A DNA stretch of 64,000 bases from Sipunculus nudus (Eukaryota > Annelida > Sipuncula > Golfingiida > Sipunculidae). Below the pieces are notes generated by a model that saw only the letters and a list, made by a program, of their open reading frames with translations, did no database searches and had not been told where the DNA came from. The stretch is taken from the NCBI GenBank assembly GCA_026874595.1, contig CM049321.1, positions 10,095,979 to 10,159,978 on the forward strand. Reading direction: 5' to 3'. Below are positions 21,760 through 34,975 of this stretch, in pieces (position 1 is the first letter of the stretch; each line of letters opens with the position of its first letter). Both the position numbers and the translations under genes were made by a program.

Positions 21760-24619
21760 TATATTTGCCTGCACTGTTACATTATCATTTTTCAGCTGAT
21801 CTACTTTACTATAACTGCCGGTTGTTATCCACCGGTATTTGAACAACAATGATATGTCATCTAAGTTGGTATGATTAACTGGAATTTAATACGAAAATTT
21901 ATTGATTACTGCATTATCTATAATAATTTATTATAATCATTTTAATTATAAAATAAAACCGTGCGAAGCGCAGAAACAAATAATTTTTTTTTAAATGGAA
22001 ATATATCATATAAATTGATGTAGTCTTTAATGATTATTTTTTTTTTTTTACAATAAGATAAACATTTTATCATAATTTATCGAAAAAAATCACTTATTAT
22101 AAAAAGAAATAAATAAAATGCTATGCAAATATGGATCATGATATTTCTAACCTTCCACAAACGCTAGGTACACCACTGAATGTAAAATCTCGGAGCTACT
22201 ACGCGAGCTACGCAGAGGAAAACGCGGGCCGTAAATCAACTTTTTGTGACGTCACCTACGATTTGTAACATTTTTTACAGCTTTGTGACTTAAATTTTTT
22301 ACAGCTTTGTGACTCATTTTTTTATAGGGGCCACTTGTGAAATGTTATATTTTAGAATTTTAACAATAATGCGACCATGATGTGAAAAAGTATGCATCAT
22401 CCAAAAATGCCTATGCACCAAGTAAAATTTGGAAACAATTGGTCTTACCAGTCCTAAATTGCCCTGTTGACCGAAAACTGCCAAAGTCAGCTTAAACAGA
22501 AACTCAGATGAATAATTTGACCAGGATCACCAGGTTAAATAACAATAAAATTTTAATAATACTGTTTCTTCCGGGTCCCTTGCAACTCCAAAGTTGCAAC
22601 AGTTTTTCCCAAATGACCAAAACTTGTCGGTATGATTAAATGATGTTTATATATCTGTCTTACACAGGCATTCTGCTTAAAGTATGGAAACAATATTCTG
22701 CTGAAAGTCGTAAAATCGCCATGGAGACGACACCCTTATGAATTATATCAGTAAAACGAATGTCAGTTTATCTTAAAATTTAAGCTCTTGAGTTGAATCT
22801 GACAACATGTGCTACAGGATTCCTCAAATATCAGAGGATTGCGGTCTCTAAGAAATGATCAAAATCGGGCTGTCTGGTTCTTAAACAAACTCTTCAACAC
22901 TCTGCCAGTGCGGACATTTCATTTTGTCGTGTGTTCTTAATACGACACAATAAACGTGACATAATCCAACTTTATTCGTAACAATGTTGAACTCAGACAT
23001 TAAACGCAGAAATCAAATAGTTCACGCAATTGTTTTTCGATTTTAAACAAGTAAAATTTTATTGTGGAATAAGATTTTTATATTAACAAAATTTCTTTGG
23101 TAAGAGATGGTAAATTAGCCGCATTTTGCAACCTACACTTGGATAAAATTAGTAGAATGAAAAAGAGCCTCATGGTTTTATTGCTAGGGTTAAATATGGA
23201 GCGGGGGAGGGGTCTCCCAAAAGGAATTTGCACTAGTTACAGTATCTGAATACATACAAACCTAAATACCAGGGATCAAAGGAGAAGGCAATTTCCGAAC
23301 CCTCTGATATATTATAGCCATGTTCGTGTTGGCGGCATATATGAGGAATTACCCTTAGTGTTAACTCTCTCATGTATAAGGGACATTGGGATGAATGAAG
23401 CTTGAACAACAGTTAAGGCTTTATATGCTCTAAACACCATAACACGTACAAAACAGCATTATTTAGATAATATCCCGGCATTTGGACAACGGACGATAAT
23501 TCGTGATGTGGGTATAGTGTACAAAGGGTTCGGTTGTCAAAAGCAGCAATTTACGTTGATATGATAATGGCCGTCTCTACAGTCCATGTCATAGGGGTTA
23601 GAAACAATTAGTCTGTGAAATGCCTGCACTCGGTTTAGGCGATAAACTCCAAATGAATCACAAAGTCTTCATTTTCATTGCACACAATGATCTTTTATCC
23701 TACTTTGTGCCCGTGATTTACCCGTCAGTCAGTCACTTTGAAACATAAAGACACAGACGGTTTTCAAATTTTAGACATTTTGTCTAATGTTAATATTTCA
23801 CAGCTTCTAGAGACATCCTTGTAAAGTGGCCTTCGGCCAGTTTGTATTTTGTAAAGGAATCATATGATATGCCCAAACTATGTCAGGGGCAGAAAAAGGA
23901 ACTTAGAAAAAGGGTCAACGCCCTGATAAAGGTAAACTAGTGTCTCCTGAGTGCACGTATCTTATACACAACTCTCTTTTGCTGAAGTATAGTGAAGGAA
24001 TCGGCACCAGACACATAAGCCCGGCGCTGCTTTACGGTATTAAGTGTATATTACTGAATTTCCCGGATTATTTTTTTTTTTGGTCAGAAAAGCAGGGTGG
24101 CCCTCGATCAATCCGTCCCTGTATATTGTCATCCAGTAAATTTTGGTGACGCCTAGAGAGTTGCTTGAACGAAAGATCCATGATTGGAATCAGGGCATAA
24201 AAAAAACTAGAAGCCTTCAGGATATCATAATGGACCTCAGAACCCCGCTATATAAATATGCCATATGGGTGCTTATCTATAGTTATTTCCAGGACCGCTG
24301 TCTGGTGCCAAATGGGATTCCCGATGGGTTTGAAATGTAATAGCGCACATCTTATCTGAAAGGGCCAATACTGCATGAGTTAAATATTCATGGCCATTGC
24401 TTATTTTAACGGGTGACTGAAAGAAATTCCAAGATCACTGCTCGGTGACCATATTTGTTTAACAATGTCTTTTACATTCAAAATAACATATCCATCCAAA
24501 AGTGTCAATCTTCGTTAAACATAAATCCCAACAATTGCCTCAGCGGTTCTTAAGATAATGCGCAAGAAATAACGTGACGGAAGGACAGTCAGAATACATA
24601 GAAACCTCATAGCTGTAGG

Positions 24620-24689
<70 letters not shown>

Positions 24690-25139
24690 ATATCAGCTGG
24701 TCCCTTATAAATCGAAAAAATGAACACGATTTAAGATGTTATTAATTGAAACACTAATGGCTACATACAATATGTTAAAATGTGAATATAGAATGTTGGG
24801 TTGTGTGCCGCCGACCGTCAACCCGTACTTTTGCTCCGCTCCGAGGCAACACAATGAAGCTATTGAACTGACGGACCACTGGTACCGCTAGCGATCCGAA
24901 CTATGGCATTACACCCGAAATATGGACTTATCTTGTACATGGACTATCTATAGAGTTCACTGCTGTCAAGTATGTGAAAACTGGTGACTTGCATGGTTAA
25001 TCTTTAACTCCAGATGATATTCCTCATTCATCATGGTAGCGTGCGCTCTATTTTATATAATGTCAGACTTCTTTGTTATTTGTGATATTTTAAAATTGAA
25101 ACACTAATGGCTACATACATATACTAATGGCTAACAGGA
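21760..25139. other. non-coding region without recognised genes
   Basis: AT-rich, with one TGACGTCA at 22246, the pair TTTTTTACAGCTTTGTGACT repeated at about 22272 and 22297, and an (AT)n microsatellite at 24626-24686. A T-run followed by CGATCAATCCGTCCCTG near 24105 looks like a repeat end. No open frame shows a family motif. Confidence 0.45.
24626..24686. repeat. (AT)n microsatellite
   Basis: Pure AT dinucleotide run. Confidence 0.95.
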
Positions 25140-25274
25140 CAAGCAAAAACGTCCTCTGCTCTCAGACAGTTCGACCTCTCGAATTACCCCAAAACAAATT
25201 GACAAGAAAAGCAAATAGGACGTGCATCATAATCCGTGCCCGGTGGCACTTTGAATGAATTACGTGGGTGCCAA

Positions 25275-25479
25275 GTAAACACTCACAGTTTGCAGTCTGC
25301 TGCGAAATAAGGCAAACTGAAAATGCTGTATGGTTCTTTTAATCTTGATGTATTGTGTGTCAGTGAAAACTGGCTAGACACCTGCATTCTAATAGTCTCA
25401 TTTCAATACTCGGGTATAAGTTTTTTTCCGAAATGACCGGAATATACACTGGGGAGGGTTAGCTTTATATTTAAACAAG
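25275..25479 (+). pseudogene. non-LTR retrotransposon endonuclease, 5' fragment
   Basis: The frame gives VNTHSLQS, then LDVLCVSENWLDTC, and after one frame change NDRNIHWGGLALYLNK. These match the NxRSL, EtWL and GGG(V/L)AxY blocks of AP-type endonucleases in Jockey/CR1-like LINEs. There is one in-frame stop and at least one frameshift. It is cut off exactly where the repeat arrays start. The later endonuclease blocks resume near 34980 on the same strand. LINE text may begin as early as about 25140. Confidence 0.7.
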
Positions 25480-25508
25480 TGACCCATGGGTCATGACGCT
25501 CAGCTGAC
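25480..25508. repeat. left end of the inserted repeat element
   Basis: A perfect 14-bp palindrome TGACCCATGGGTCA (25480-25493) is followed by GCTCAGCTGAC (25498-25508). The latter is the reverse complement of GTCAGCTGAGC at the right end (31456-31466). This marks a likely element terminus. Confidence 0.55.
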
Positions 25509-27996
25509 TGGGAAGAGATTTGCAAAAGGAAATTTTATCATATGAATGGTAGTATATACCCATTCAACTGAAGCATCAAACAGATTAAAGAATAAGCCAA
25601 GATTGTATCTGAATTTATATATCTCAAAATATAGGAAAAAATGCATAAACTTTAAAAAAAATACAGGTGGTTCCACCAGTCTGCAGAAACTAATAAAAAC
25701 ACTTAATGGTCAACATCCATGCAAAGAATCATAGTGATTTCTGCATTAATTGTTCAGATACTTCAGCTTCTGAATCAAATTTTCCATTATTCTGAGGGAT
25801 ACTTCGGAGTCCTATAGCGTGAAGGATATGGGTAACCTAATTTCAGATTTCCAAAGACACTCTCACGGGCCTCCTTGCATGACAAGAATGAAGATTCTAG
25901 GTCCAGTTGTTACAATTTGTGCCATGTTAACAGATGACAGCATCCTTAAAGGTCTCAAAAATAGAGAAAAAAATTCAAAAAAATTTAATAAATGTAGGTT
26001 GCACCATAAGTCTGAAGAAACTGATGAAACACTCCATAATCAATATGCATGTAAAGAATCATGGTGACCTCTGCATTAGTTGGTCAGATACTTCAGCTTT
26101 TGTATCAAATTGTCCATTATTCTGAGGGATACTTCGGAGTCCTATAGCTTGAAGGATATGGGAAACAGAGAACTAATTTAAGGTTTCCACAGACACTTTT
26201 CATTGGCCTCCTTGCATGACAAGAATGAAGATTCTAGGTCCAGTTGTTACAATTTGTACCCTGTTGACACATAACCACATCCTTAAAGGTCTTAAAAATA
26301 CAGAAAAAAAATTGTAAAAATATGTAACAAGCCCCATAGCTTGAAGAATATAGGTAACAGAGACCTAATTCCAGGTTTCTAGGGAGTCTGCAGAAACTGA
26401 TGAAACATCTCATGATCTCTTTGTATGAAATTTTTGACTATTCTGGGGGGTACTTTGAGCCCTACAGCATGAAGGATATGGGTAACAGAGACCTAATTTC
26501 AGGTTTCCATGGAGACTTTTCATGGGTCTCCCAGTGTGTCAAGAATGAAGATTCTAGGTCCAGTTGTTATGATTTGTGCCCTGTTAACAGATGTTCATAT
26601 CTTTAAAGGTCTCAAAAATAGTGAAAAAAATTTGTAAAGAATCGAAAAATACAGGTGGCGCCACCAGTCTGCAGAAACCTATGAAACACTCCATGATCAA
26701 TATCCATGCAATGAACCATGGTAATCAATGCATTAGTTGTTCAGATATTTCAGTTTTTGTATCAAATTTTCATTATTCAGCGGGGGTACTTCAGAGCCTC
26801 ATAGCTTGAAGAATCTGGGTAACAGAGACCTAATTCCAGGTTTCCAAGGAGACTTTTCATGGGCCTCCCCCAATGTCAAAAATGAAGATTCTAACCAGTT
26901 GTTATGATTTGTGCCCTGTTAACAGATGACTGCATCTTTTAAGGTCTCAAAAATAGAGAAAAAAATCGTAAAAAATCGAAAAAATACAGATGGCGACCGC
27001 AGTCTGCAGAAACTGATGAAACATCTCATGATTAATATGTATGCCAAAAATCATGACCATCAGTGATGTAGTTAATGAGATAATGAAGTTTTTGTATGAA
27101 ATTTTTCAATATTCCCGGGGGTACTTTGGGGCCTCATAGCTCAAAGGATATGGGTAACAGAGACCTAATTTTTGATTTCCATGGAGACTTTTCATAGGTC
27201 TCTCAGAATATCAAGAATAAAGCTTCTAGATCCAGTCTTAACGATTTGTGCCCTGTTAACAGATGTCCACATTTTTAAAGGTCTCAAAAATAGAGAAAAA
27301 AATTCGTAAAAAATCGAAAAATATAGGTTGCGCCACCAGTCTGCAGAAACTGATGAAACATCGCATGATTAATATGTATGCCAAAAATCATGACTATCAG
27401 TGATGTAGTTAATGAGATATTGAAGTTTTTGTATGAAATTTTTCACTATTTTTGGGAGTACTTTGGGGCCCCATAGCTTGAAGGATATGGGCAATAGAGA
27501 CCTAATTTCTAGTTTCCATGGAGACTTTTCATAGGTCTCTCAGAATGTCAGGAATAAAGATTCTAGGTCCAGTCTTTACGATTTGTGCCCTGTTAACAGA
27601 TGTCCACATTTTTAAAGGTCTCAAAAATAGAGAAAAAAATTCGTAAAAAATCAGAAAATCCAGGTAGCGCCACCAGTCTGCAGGAACTAATGGAACATCT
27701 CATGATCAATATGTATGCCAAAAATCATGACCATCAGTGTTGTAAATAATGAGATATTGAAGTTTTTGTATGAAATGTTTTACTATTCTGGGGGGTACTT
27801 TGGGGCCCCATAGCTTGAAGGATATGGGTAACAGAGACCTGATTTCTAGTTTCCAAGGAGATTTTTCATGGACCTCTCAGAATGTCAAGTTACAAGATTC
27901 TAGGTCCAGCGGTTACGATTTGTGCCAGGTTAACGGACAGACGGACGGACAGACGGACGGCACGACGGACGGACGACGGACAAAGAGTGATCGCTA

Positions 27997-28027
27997 TAGC
28001 TCAGATGACTTACAGTCAGCTGAGCTA
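27997..28027. repeat. terminal hairpin of cassette 1
   Basis: TAGCTCAG and CTGAGCTA form inverted arms around a short loop, preceded by ACGGACAGACGG repeats and GTGATCGCTA and followed by an A-run. Confidence 0.75.
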
Positions 28028-29327
28028 AAAACTGATGAAACACTCCATGATCAATATCCATGCAAACAATTATGGTGATCTCTGCATTAGTTGTTCAGAT
28101 ACTTCAGCTTATGTATCAAATGTTCCATTATTCCGAGCTGTACTTTGGAGTGCCATAGCTCTAAGGATATGGGTAACAGAGACCTAATTTCAGGTGTCCA
28201 TGGAGACTTTTCATGGGTCTCCCTGTGTGTCAAGAATAAAGATTCTAGGTCAAGTCATTACAATTTGTACCTTGTTGACAGATAACTACATCCTTAAAAG
28301 TTTCATAAATAGAAAAAAAAAATTGTAAAAATTTGAAAAAATACAGGTGGCGACACCAGTCTGCAGGAAATGATGGAAAACCTCTTGATCCATATGTATG
28401 CCAAAAATCATGACCATCTGTATTGTAGTTATTGAGATGTTGCAGTTTTTTTAAATCAAATTTTCCATTATTCTGGGGGGTAATTGGGAGCCCCACAGCT
28501 CAAATGATATGGGTAACGGAGACCTTATTTCAGGTTTCCATGGAGACTTTTCATAGGTCTCTCACTGTGTCAAGAATGAAGATTCTAGGTCCAGTCTTAA
28601 CGATTTGTGCCCTGTTAACAGATGTCAACATTTTTAAAGACCTCAAAAACAGAGAAAACAATTCGTAAAGAATCGAAAAATACAGGTGGCGCCACCAGTC
28701 TGCAGAAACTGATGAAACATCTCATGATCAATATGTATGCCTAAAATCATGACCATCAGTGATGTAGTTAATGAGATATTGAAGTTTTTGTATGAAAATT
28801 TTCACTATTCTGATGGGGTATTTTGGGGCCCCACAACTCAAAGGATTTGGGTAACAGAGACCTAATTTCTGGTTTCCATGGAGACTTTTCATAGGTCTCT
28901 CACTGTGTCAAGAATGAAGATTCTAGGTCCAGTCTTTACGATTTGTGCCCTGTTAACAGTTGTTCACATTTTTAAAGGTCTCAAAAATAGAGAAAAAAAT
29001 TCGTAAAAAATCTAAAAATACAGGTGGCGCCACCAATCTGCAGGAACTGATGGAACATCTCATGATAAATATGTATGCAAAAATCATGACCATCAGTGAT
29101 GTAGGTAATGAGATATTAAAGTTTTTGTATGAAAATTTTGACTATTCTTGGGGGTACTTTGGGGCCCAATAGCTCGAAGGATATGGGTAACAGAGACCTA
29201 ATTTCTGGTTTCCAAGGAGATTTTTCATGGACCTCTCAGAATGTAAAGGTACAAGATTCTAAGTCCAGCGGTTACGATTTGTGCCAGGTTAACGGACAGA
29301 CGGACGACGGACAAAGAGTGATCGCTA

Positions 29328-29359
29328 TAGCTCAGCATGACTGAAAGTCAGCTGAGCTA
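29328..29359. repeat. terminal hairpin of cassette 2
   Basis: Perfect 9-bp arms TAGCTCAGC and GCTGAGCTA with a 14-nt loop, again after an ACGG-rich tract. Confidence 0.75.
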
Positions 29360-29366
29360 AAAATTA

Positions 29367-29819
29367 TGAGAGTGAAAGAGAAAGAAAAGGTGACTGGATG
29401 ACAGAGAGAGGAGGGACAGAGAAACAAAGAACATAACTACGTAAAACAAAATACTAATAATTCATCAATATTTTAAGCAGCAACTTTATTTTAACATGTT
29501 TGAAAAGTATAAAATTTTACAAATAAGCCCTTATATATATCCTAAAACATTACAGATACAAAAACACAATTTTTGACATTTCTGCAAATGTTTGTAAATG
29601 CTTGTTTTGGTAAAATATTTTTTTTTCATAAATAAATTGACCAGCCTTTTCTGGTTCCATAGACCAAACAATTTCATCAGGATTATGCATCTCTTACAGA
29701 ATCTATTATGTCATACATTTGATGTCAAATCATATTTTAGTTTTCATGATCAGAGTGCACAAACCGATTTATTTTTCTATGTATAAAATCAAAATGTGAT
29801 ATATTCACTGATATATTCA
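29367..29819. other. spacer between repeat cassettes
   Basis: AT-rich, non-repetitive 450 bp with an AGAGAG-rich start. No gene recognised. Confidence 0.5.
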
Positions 29820-31470
29820 TGCATTGGTTGTTCAGATTCTGGAGCTTTTGTAACAAATTTTCCATTATTCTGGGGGGGGGGGGGGTAATTACAAGTCCAA
29901 TAGCTTGGACAATATGGGTAAAAGAGACCTAATTTCAGGTTTCTATGGAGACTTCTCATGGGTCTCCCTATGCATCAAGAATGAAGATTCTAGGTCCAAT
30001 TGTTATGAATTGTGCCCTGTAAACAGATGTTCATATCTTTAATGGTCTCAAAAATGGAGAAAAAAATCGTAAAAAAAACCCAAACAAATACAGGTGGTGC
30101 ACAAGTCTGCAAAAACTGATGAAACACTCAATGATCAATATCCATGCAAACAATTATGGTGATCTCTGCATTAGTTGTTCAGATACTTCAGCTTTTGTAT
30201 CAAATGTTCCATTATTCCGAGCTGTACTTTAGAGTGCCATAGCTCAAATGATATGGGTAACAGAGACCTAATTTCAGGTGTCCATGGAGACTTTTCATGG
30301 GTCTCCCTGTGTGTCAAGAATAAAGATTCTAGGTCAAGTCATTACAATTTGTACCCTGTCGACAGATAACTACATCCTTAAAGGTCTCATAAATAGGGAA
30401 AAAAATTGTAAAAATTTGAAAAAAATACAGGTGGCACCACCAGTCTGCAGGAAATGATGGAACACCTCTTGATCAATATGTATGCCAAAAATCATGACCA
30501 TCTGTATTGTAGTTATTGATATGTTGCATTTATTTTTAATCAAATTTTCCATTATTCTGGGGGGTAATTGGGAGCCCCACAGCTCAAAGGATATGGGTAA
30601 CAGAGACCTTATTTCAGGTTTCCATGGAGACTTTTCATAGGTCTCTCACTGTGTCAAGAATGAAGATTCTAGGTCCAGTCTTAACGATTTGTGCCCTGTT
30701 AACAGATGTCAACATTTTTAAAGACCTCAAAAACAGAGAAAACAATTCGTAAAGAATCGAAAAATACAGGTGGCGCCACCAGTCTGCAGAAACTGATGAA
30801 ACATCCCATGATCAATATGTATGCCAAAAATCATGACCATCAGTGATGTAGTTAATGAGATATTGAAGTTTTTGTATGAAATTTTTCACTATTCTGGGGG
30901 GTACTTTGGGGCCCCATAGCTCAAAGGATTTGGGTAACAGAGACCTAATTTCTGGTTTCCATGGAGACTTTTTATAGGTCACTCACCCAGTCAAGAATGA
31001 AGATTCTAGGTCCAGTCTTTACGATTTGTGCCGTGTTAACAGTTGTTCACATTTTTAAAGGTCTCAAAAATAGAGAAAAAAATTCGTAAAAAATCTAAAA
31101 ATACAGGTGGCGCCACCAATCTGCAGGAACTGATGGAACATCTCATGATAAATATGTATGCCAAAAATCATAACCATCAGTGATGTAGTTAATGAGATAT
31201 TAAAGTTTTTGTATGAAATTTTTTACTATTCTGGGGGGGTGCTTTGGGGCCAAATAGCTCAAAGGATATGGGTAACAGAGACCTAATTTCTCGTTTCCAA
31301 GGAGATTTTTCATTGACCTCTCAGAATGTAAAGTTACAAGATTCTAAGTCCAGCGGTTACGATTTGTGCCAGGTTAACGGACAGACGGACGGACAGACGG
31401 ACAGACGGACAGACGGACGACGGACAAAGATCGCTATAACTCAGCATAACTGAAAGTCAGCTGAGCTAAA
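29820..31470. repeat. tandem array of about 340-bp units, cassette 3
   Basis: Five units of the same family. From about 30110 to 31470 it repeats cassette 2 (28025-29366) unit by unit at an offset near 2.09 kb. It ends with ACGG-rich sequence (31376-31423) and a hairpin (31437-31468) having one mismatch in the arms. Confidence 0.85.
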
Positions 31471-31669
31471 AAAAACCAACAATATGCATGTACTTCTGCG
31501 TATGGACTTGATGACTGATAATTGGGGCGCCACTTGACAAGGGGTGCCCTATAGTGATCACCGTGTCAGTGCGTCTGTCCTTCCATCTTTCCGTCCATCC
31601 GTCAGTGACGGTTTCTTTCGCCCGCGATTTCTCAACAACAACAGGCTTGATCAAACTCACAGGGATAAT
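31471..31669. repeat. left flank of the satellite element
   Basis: Contains GTCAGTGCGTCTGTCC and CCGTCCATCCGTCAGTGACGG, a pyrimidine-rich CCGT tract, then the first divergent satellite monomer (TTTCGCCCGCGATTTCTCAACAACAACAG in degenerate form). Confidence 0.5.
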
Positions 31670-34600
31670 TGGTACCTATGACTCATCGTATGACACACCT
31701 ATCGGAATTCCAATATGGCCGCCACAGCGCACTCAGTTATTTCCTTTCGCGCGCGATGTATCGCCAACAACATGCTCGTTCCTTCTTTAATTCACAGGGA
31801 TGATTGATACATATGAGGGCTCTAGACCTATTAAATAACAGACCTGTCGGAATTGCAATATGGCCGCCACAGCACAATCAGTGATTTCCTTTCGCGCACG
31901 ATATCTCACCAACAACATGCTCGTTCCTTCTCTAATTAACAGGGATGATTGATACATATGAGGGCTCTACACCTATCAAATAACAGACCTGTCGGAATTG
32001 CAATATGGCCGCCACAGCGCAATGGGTGATTTTCTTTCGCGCACGATATCTCAACAACAACATACTCGAGCCTTCTCAATTAGACAGGGACGATTGGTTC
32101 CTTTGAAGGCTCCAGACCTATCGAATAACAGACCTGTTGGAATTCAAATATGGCCACCACAGCGCAATCAGTGATTTCCTTTCGCGCATAATAACTCACC
32201 AACAACATGCTCGTTCCTTCTCTAATTCACAGGGATGATTGATACATATGAGGGCTCTAGACCTATTAAATAACAGACCTGTCGGAATTGCAATATGGCC
32301 GCCACAGCGCAATGGGTGATTTTCTTTCGCGCACGATATCTCAACAACAACATACTCGAGCCTTCTCAATTAGACAGGGATGATTGGTTCCTTTGAAGGC
32401 TCCAGACCTATCGAATAACAGACGTGTTGGAATTCCAATATGTCCGCCACAGCGCAATCAGTGATTTCCTTTCGCACGCGATATCTCGCCAACAACATGC
32501 TCGTTCCTTCTCTTATTCACAGGGATGATTGATACATATGAGGGCTCTAGACCTATCAAATAACAGACCTGTCGGAATTGCAATATGGCCGCCACAGCGC
32601 AATGGGTGATTTTCTATCGCGCACGATATCTCAACAACAACATACTCGAGCCTTCTCAATTAGACAGGGATGATTGGTTCCTTTGAAGGCTCCAGACCTA
32701 TCGAATAACAGACCTGTTGGATTTCAAATATGGCCACCACAGCACAATCAGTGATTTCCTTTCGCGCATGATATCTCACCAACAACATGCTCGTTCCTTC
32801 TCTAATTCACAGGGATGATTGATACATATGAGGGCTCTAGACCTATCAAATAACAGACCTGTCGGAATTGCAATATGGCCGCCACAGCGCAATGGGTGAT
32901 TTTCTTTCGCGCACGATATCTCAACAACAACATACTCGAGCCTTCTCAATTAGACAGGGATGATTGGTTCCTTTGAAGGCTCCAGACCTATCGAATAACA
33001 GACCTGTTGGAATTCCAATATGTCCGCCACAGCGCAATCAGTGATTTTCTTTCGCACGCGATATCTCGCCAACAACATGCTCGTTCCTTCTCTTATTCAC
33101 AGGGATGATTGATACATATGAGGGCTCTAGAACTATCAAATAACAGACCTGTCGGAATTGCAATATGGCCGCCACAGCGCAATGGGTGATTTTCTATCGC
33201 GCACGATATCTCAACAACAACATACTCGAGCCTTCTCAATTAGACAGGGATGATTGGTTCCTTTGAAGGCTCCAGACCTATCGAATAACAGACCTGATGG
33301 AATTCAAATATGGCCACCACAGCGCAATCAGTGATTTCCTTTCGCGCATGATATCTCATCAACAACATGCTCGTTCTTTCTCTAATTCACAGGGATGATT
33401 GATACATATGAGGGCTCTAGACCTATCAAATAACAGACCTGTCGTAATTGCAATATGGCCGCCACAGCGCAATGGGTGATTTTCTATCGCGCACGATATC
33501 TCAACAACAACATACTCGAGCCTTCTCAATTAGACAGGGATGATTGGTTCCTTTGAAGGCCCCAGACCTATCGAATAACAGACCTGTTGGAATTCAAATA
33601 TGGCCACCACAGCGCAATCAGTGATTTCCTTTCGCGCATGATATCTCACCAACAACATGCTCGTTCCTTCTCTAATTCACAGGGATGATTGATACATATG
33701 AGGGCTCTAGACCTATCAAATAACAGACCTGTCGGAATTGCAATATGGCCGCCACAGCGCAATGGGTGATTTTCTATCGCGCACGATATCTCAACAACAA
33801 CATACTCGAGCCTTCTCAATTAGACAGGGATGATTGGTTCTTTTGAAGGCTCCAGACCTATCGAATAACAGACCTGTTGGAATTCAAATATGGCCACCAC
33901 AGCGCAATCAGTGATTTCCTTTCGCGCATGATATCTCACCAACAACATGCTCGTTCCTTCTCTAATTCACAGGGATGATTGATACATATGAGGGCTCTAG
34001 ACCTATCAAATAACAGACCTGTCGGAATTTCAATATGGCTGCCAGAGCGCAATGGGTGATTTTCTTTCGCGCACGATATCTCAACAACAACATACTCGAG
34101 CCTTCTCAATTAGACAGGGATGATTGGTTCCTTTGAAGGCTCCAGACCTATCGAATAACAGACCTGTTGGAATTCAAATATGGCCACCACAGCGCAATCA
34201 GTGATTTCCTTTCGCGCATGATATCTCACCAACAACATGCTCGTTCCTTCTCTAATTCACAGGGATGATTGATACATATGAGGGCTCTAGACCTATCAAA
34301 TATCAGACCTGTCGGAATTGCAATATGGCCGCCACAGCGCAATGGGTGATTTTCTATCGCGCACGATATCTCAACAACAACATACTCGAGCCTTCTCAAT
34401 TAGACAGGGATGATTGGTTCCTTTGAAGGCCCCAGACCTATCGAATAACAGACCTGTTGGAATTCCAATATGGCCATCACAGCACAATCGTTGATATTCT
34501 TTCGCGCGCTATATCTCAACAAGAACAGGGTTGATCTTTCTACAATTAACAAGGATGATTGGCACCTATGAGGGCTCCAGACGTATAGAATTACAGACCT

Positions 34601-34760
34601 GCAGGATTTCCAATATGACCACCACATACAATCGGTGATTTTATTTCGCGCGCCTTATCTCTACAACACCACGCTTGATCTTCCTCAGATTCACGGAGAT
34701 GATTGGTACCTATGAGGGCGCAATCCCCTTAAGTTACAAACCCGCCAAAATTCCAATATG
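31670..34760. repeat. 145-bp satellite in a 290-bp dimeric higher-order array
   Basis: GAGGGCTCTA starts at 31815 and 31960, then GAGGGCTCTAG at 32250, 32540, 32830, 33120, 33410, 33700, 33990 and 34280, exactly 290 bp apart. Each dimer has one monomer reading CAATATGGCCGCCACAGCGC with CATACTCGAGCC and one reading AAATATGGCCACCACAGCGC with CATGCTCGTTCC. Outer monomers (31670-31960 and 34450-34760) are more diverged, as expected at array edges. A variant with TATGTCCGCC recurs 580 bp apart (32440 and 33020). Confidence 0.95.
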
Positions 34761-34975
34761 GCGGCCAGACCACAGTCGGAGATTTTATATTGCAGACATT
34801 ATTTCAGAAATATCTTCTTTAATATGATTAGAACCAGTAGTATCCTTTCCCTCATGCAAATTGATAAAATATGTTTCTTTCTATGTTATTAACTAAACAT
34901 TTTAACTATATGTTAACTAGCGCACCTGCCGGAAATGCGGGGCCCTCTGGGGACCAATGTCCGACCACATCTAGT
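34761..34975. other. right flank of the satellite element
   Basis: Unique AT-rich sequence, then GCGGGGCCCTCTGGGGACC and GGACCAATGTCC just before LINE text resumes. The exact insertion border is not clear. Confidence 0.4.

Larger units (their letters stand above)
25509..29366. repeat. tandem array of about 340-bp units, cassettes 1 and 2
   Basis: Degenerate units share GATATGGGTAACAGAGACC, GGTTTCCATGGAGACTTTTC, AAGATTCTAGGTCCAG, CCTGTTAACAGATG and GGTGGCGCCACCAGTCTGC. Their GATATGGGTAAC word falls near 25827, 26156, 26470, 27149, 27484, 27822, 28166, 28507, 28847 and 29179. Cassette 1 ends with ACGG-rich sequence (27931-27978) and a hairpin (27997-28027). Cassette 2 ends the same way (29291-29359). 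Short open frames in the array are not genes. Confidence 0.9.

Noticed and set aside
25546-31453. Short proteins with the recurring text KDMGNRDLISGFQGDFSW
   Set aside because: They are frames of the 340-bp tandem units, broken at different points in each unit and without start or splice context.
31670-34760. CRISPR-like array
   Set aside because: Units are contiguous 145-bp satellite monomers with no unique spacers, in a eukaryotic context.
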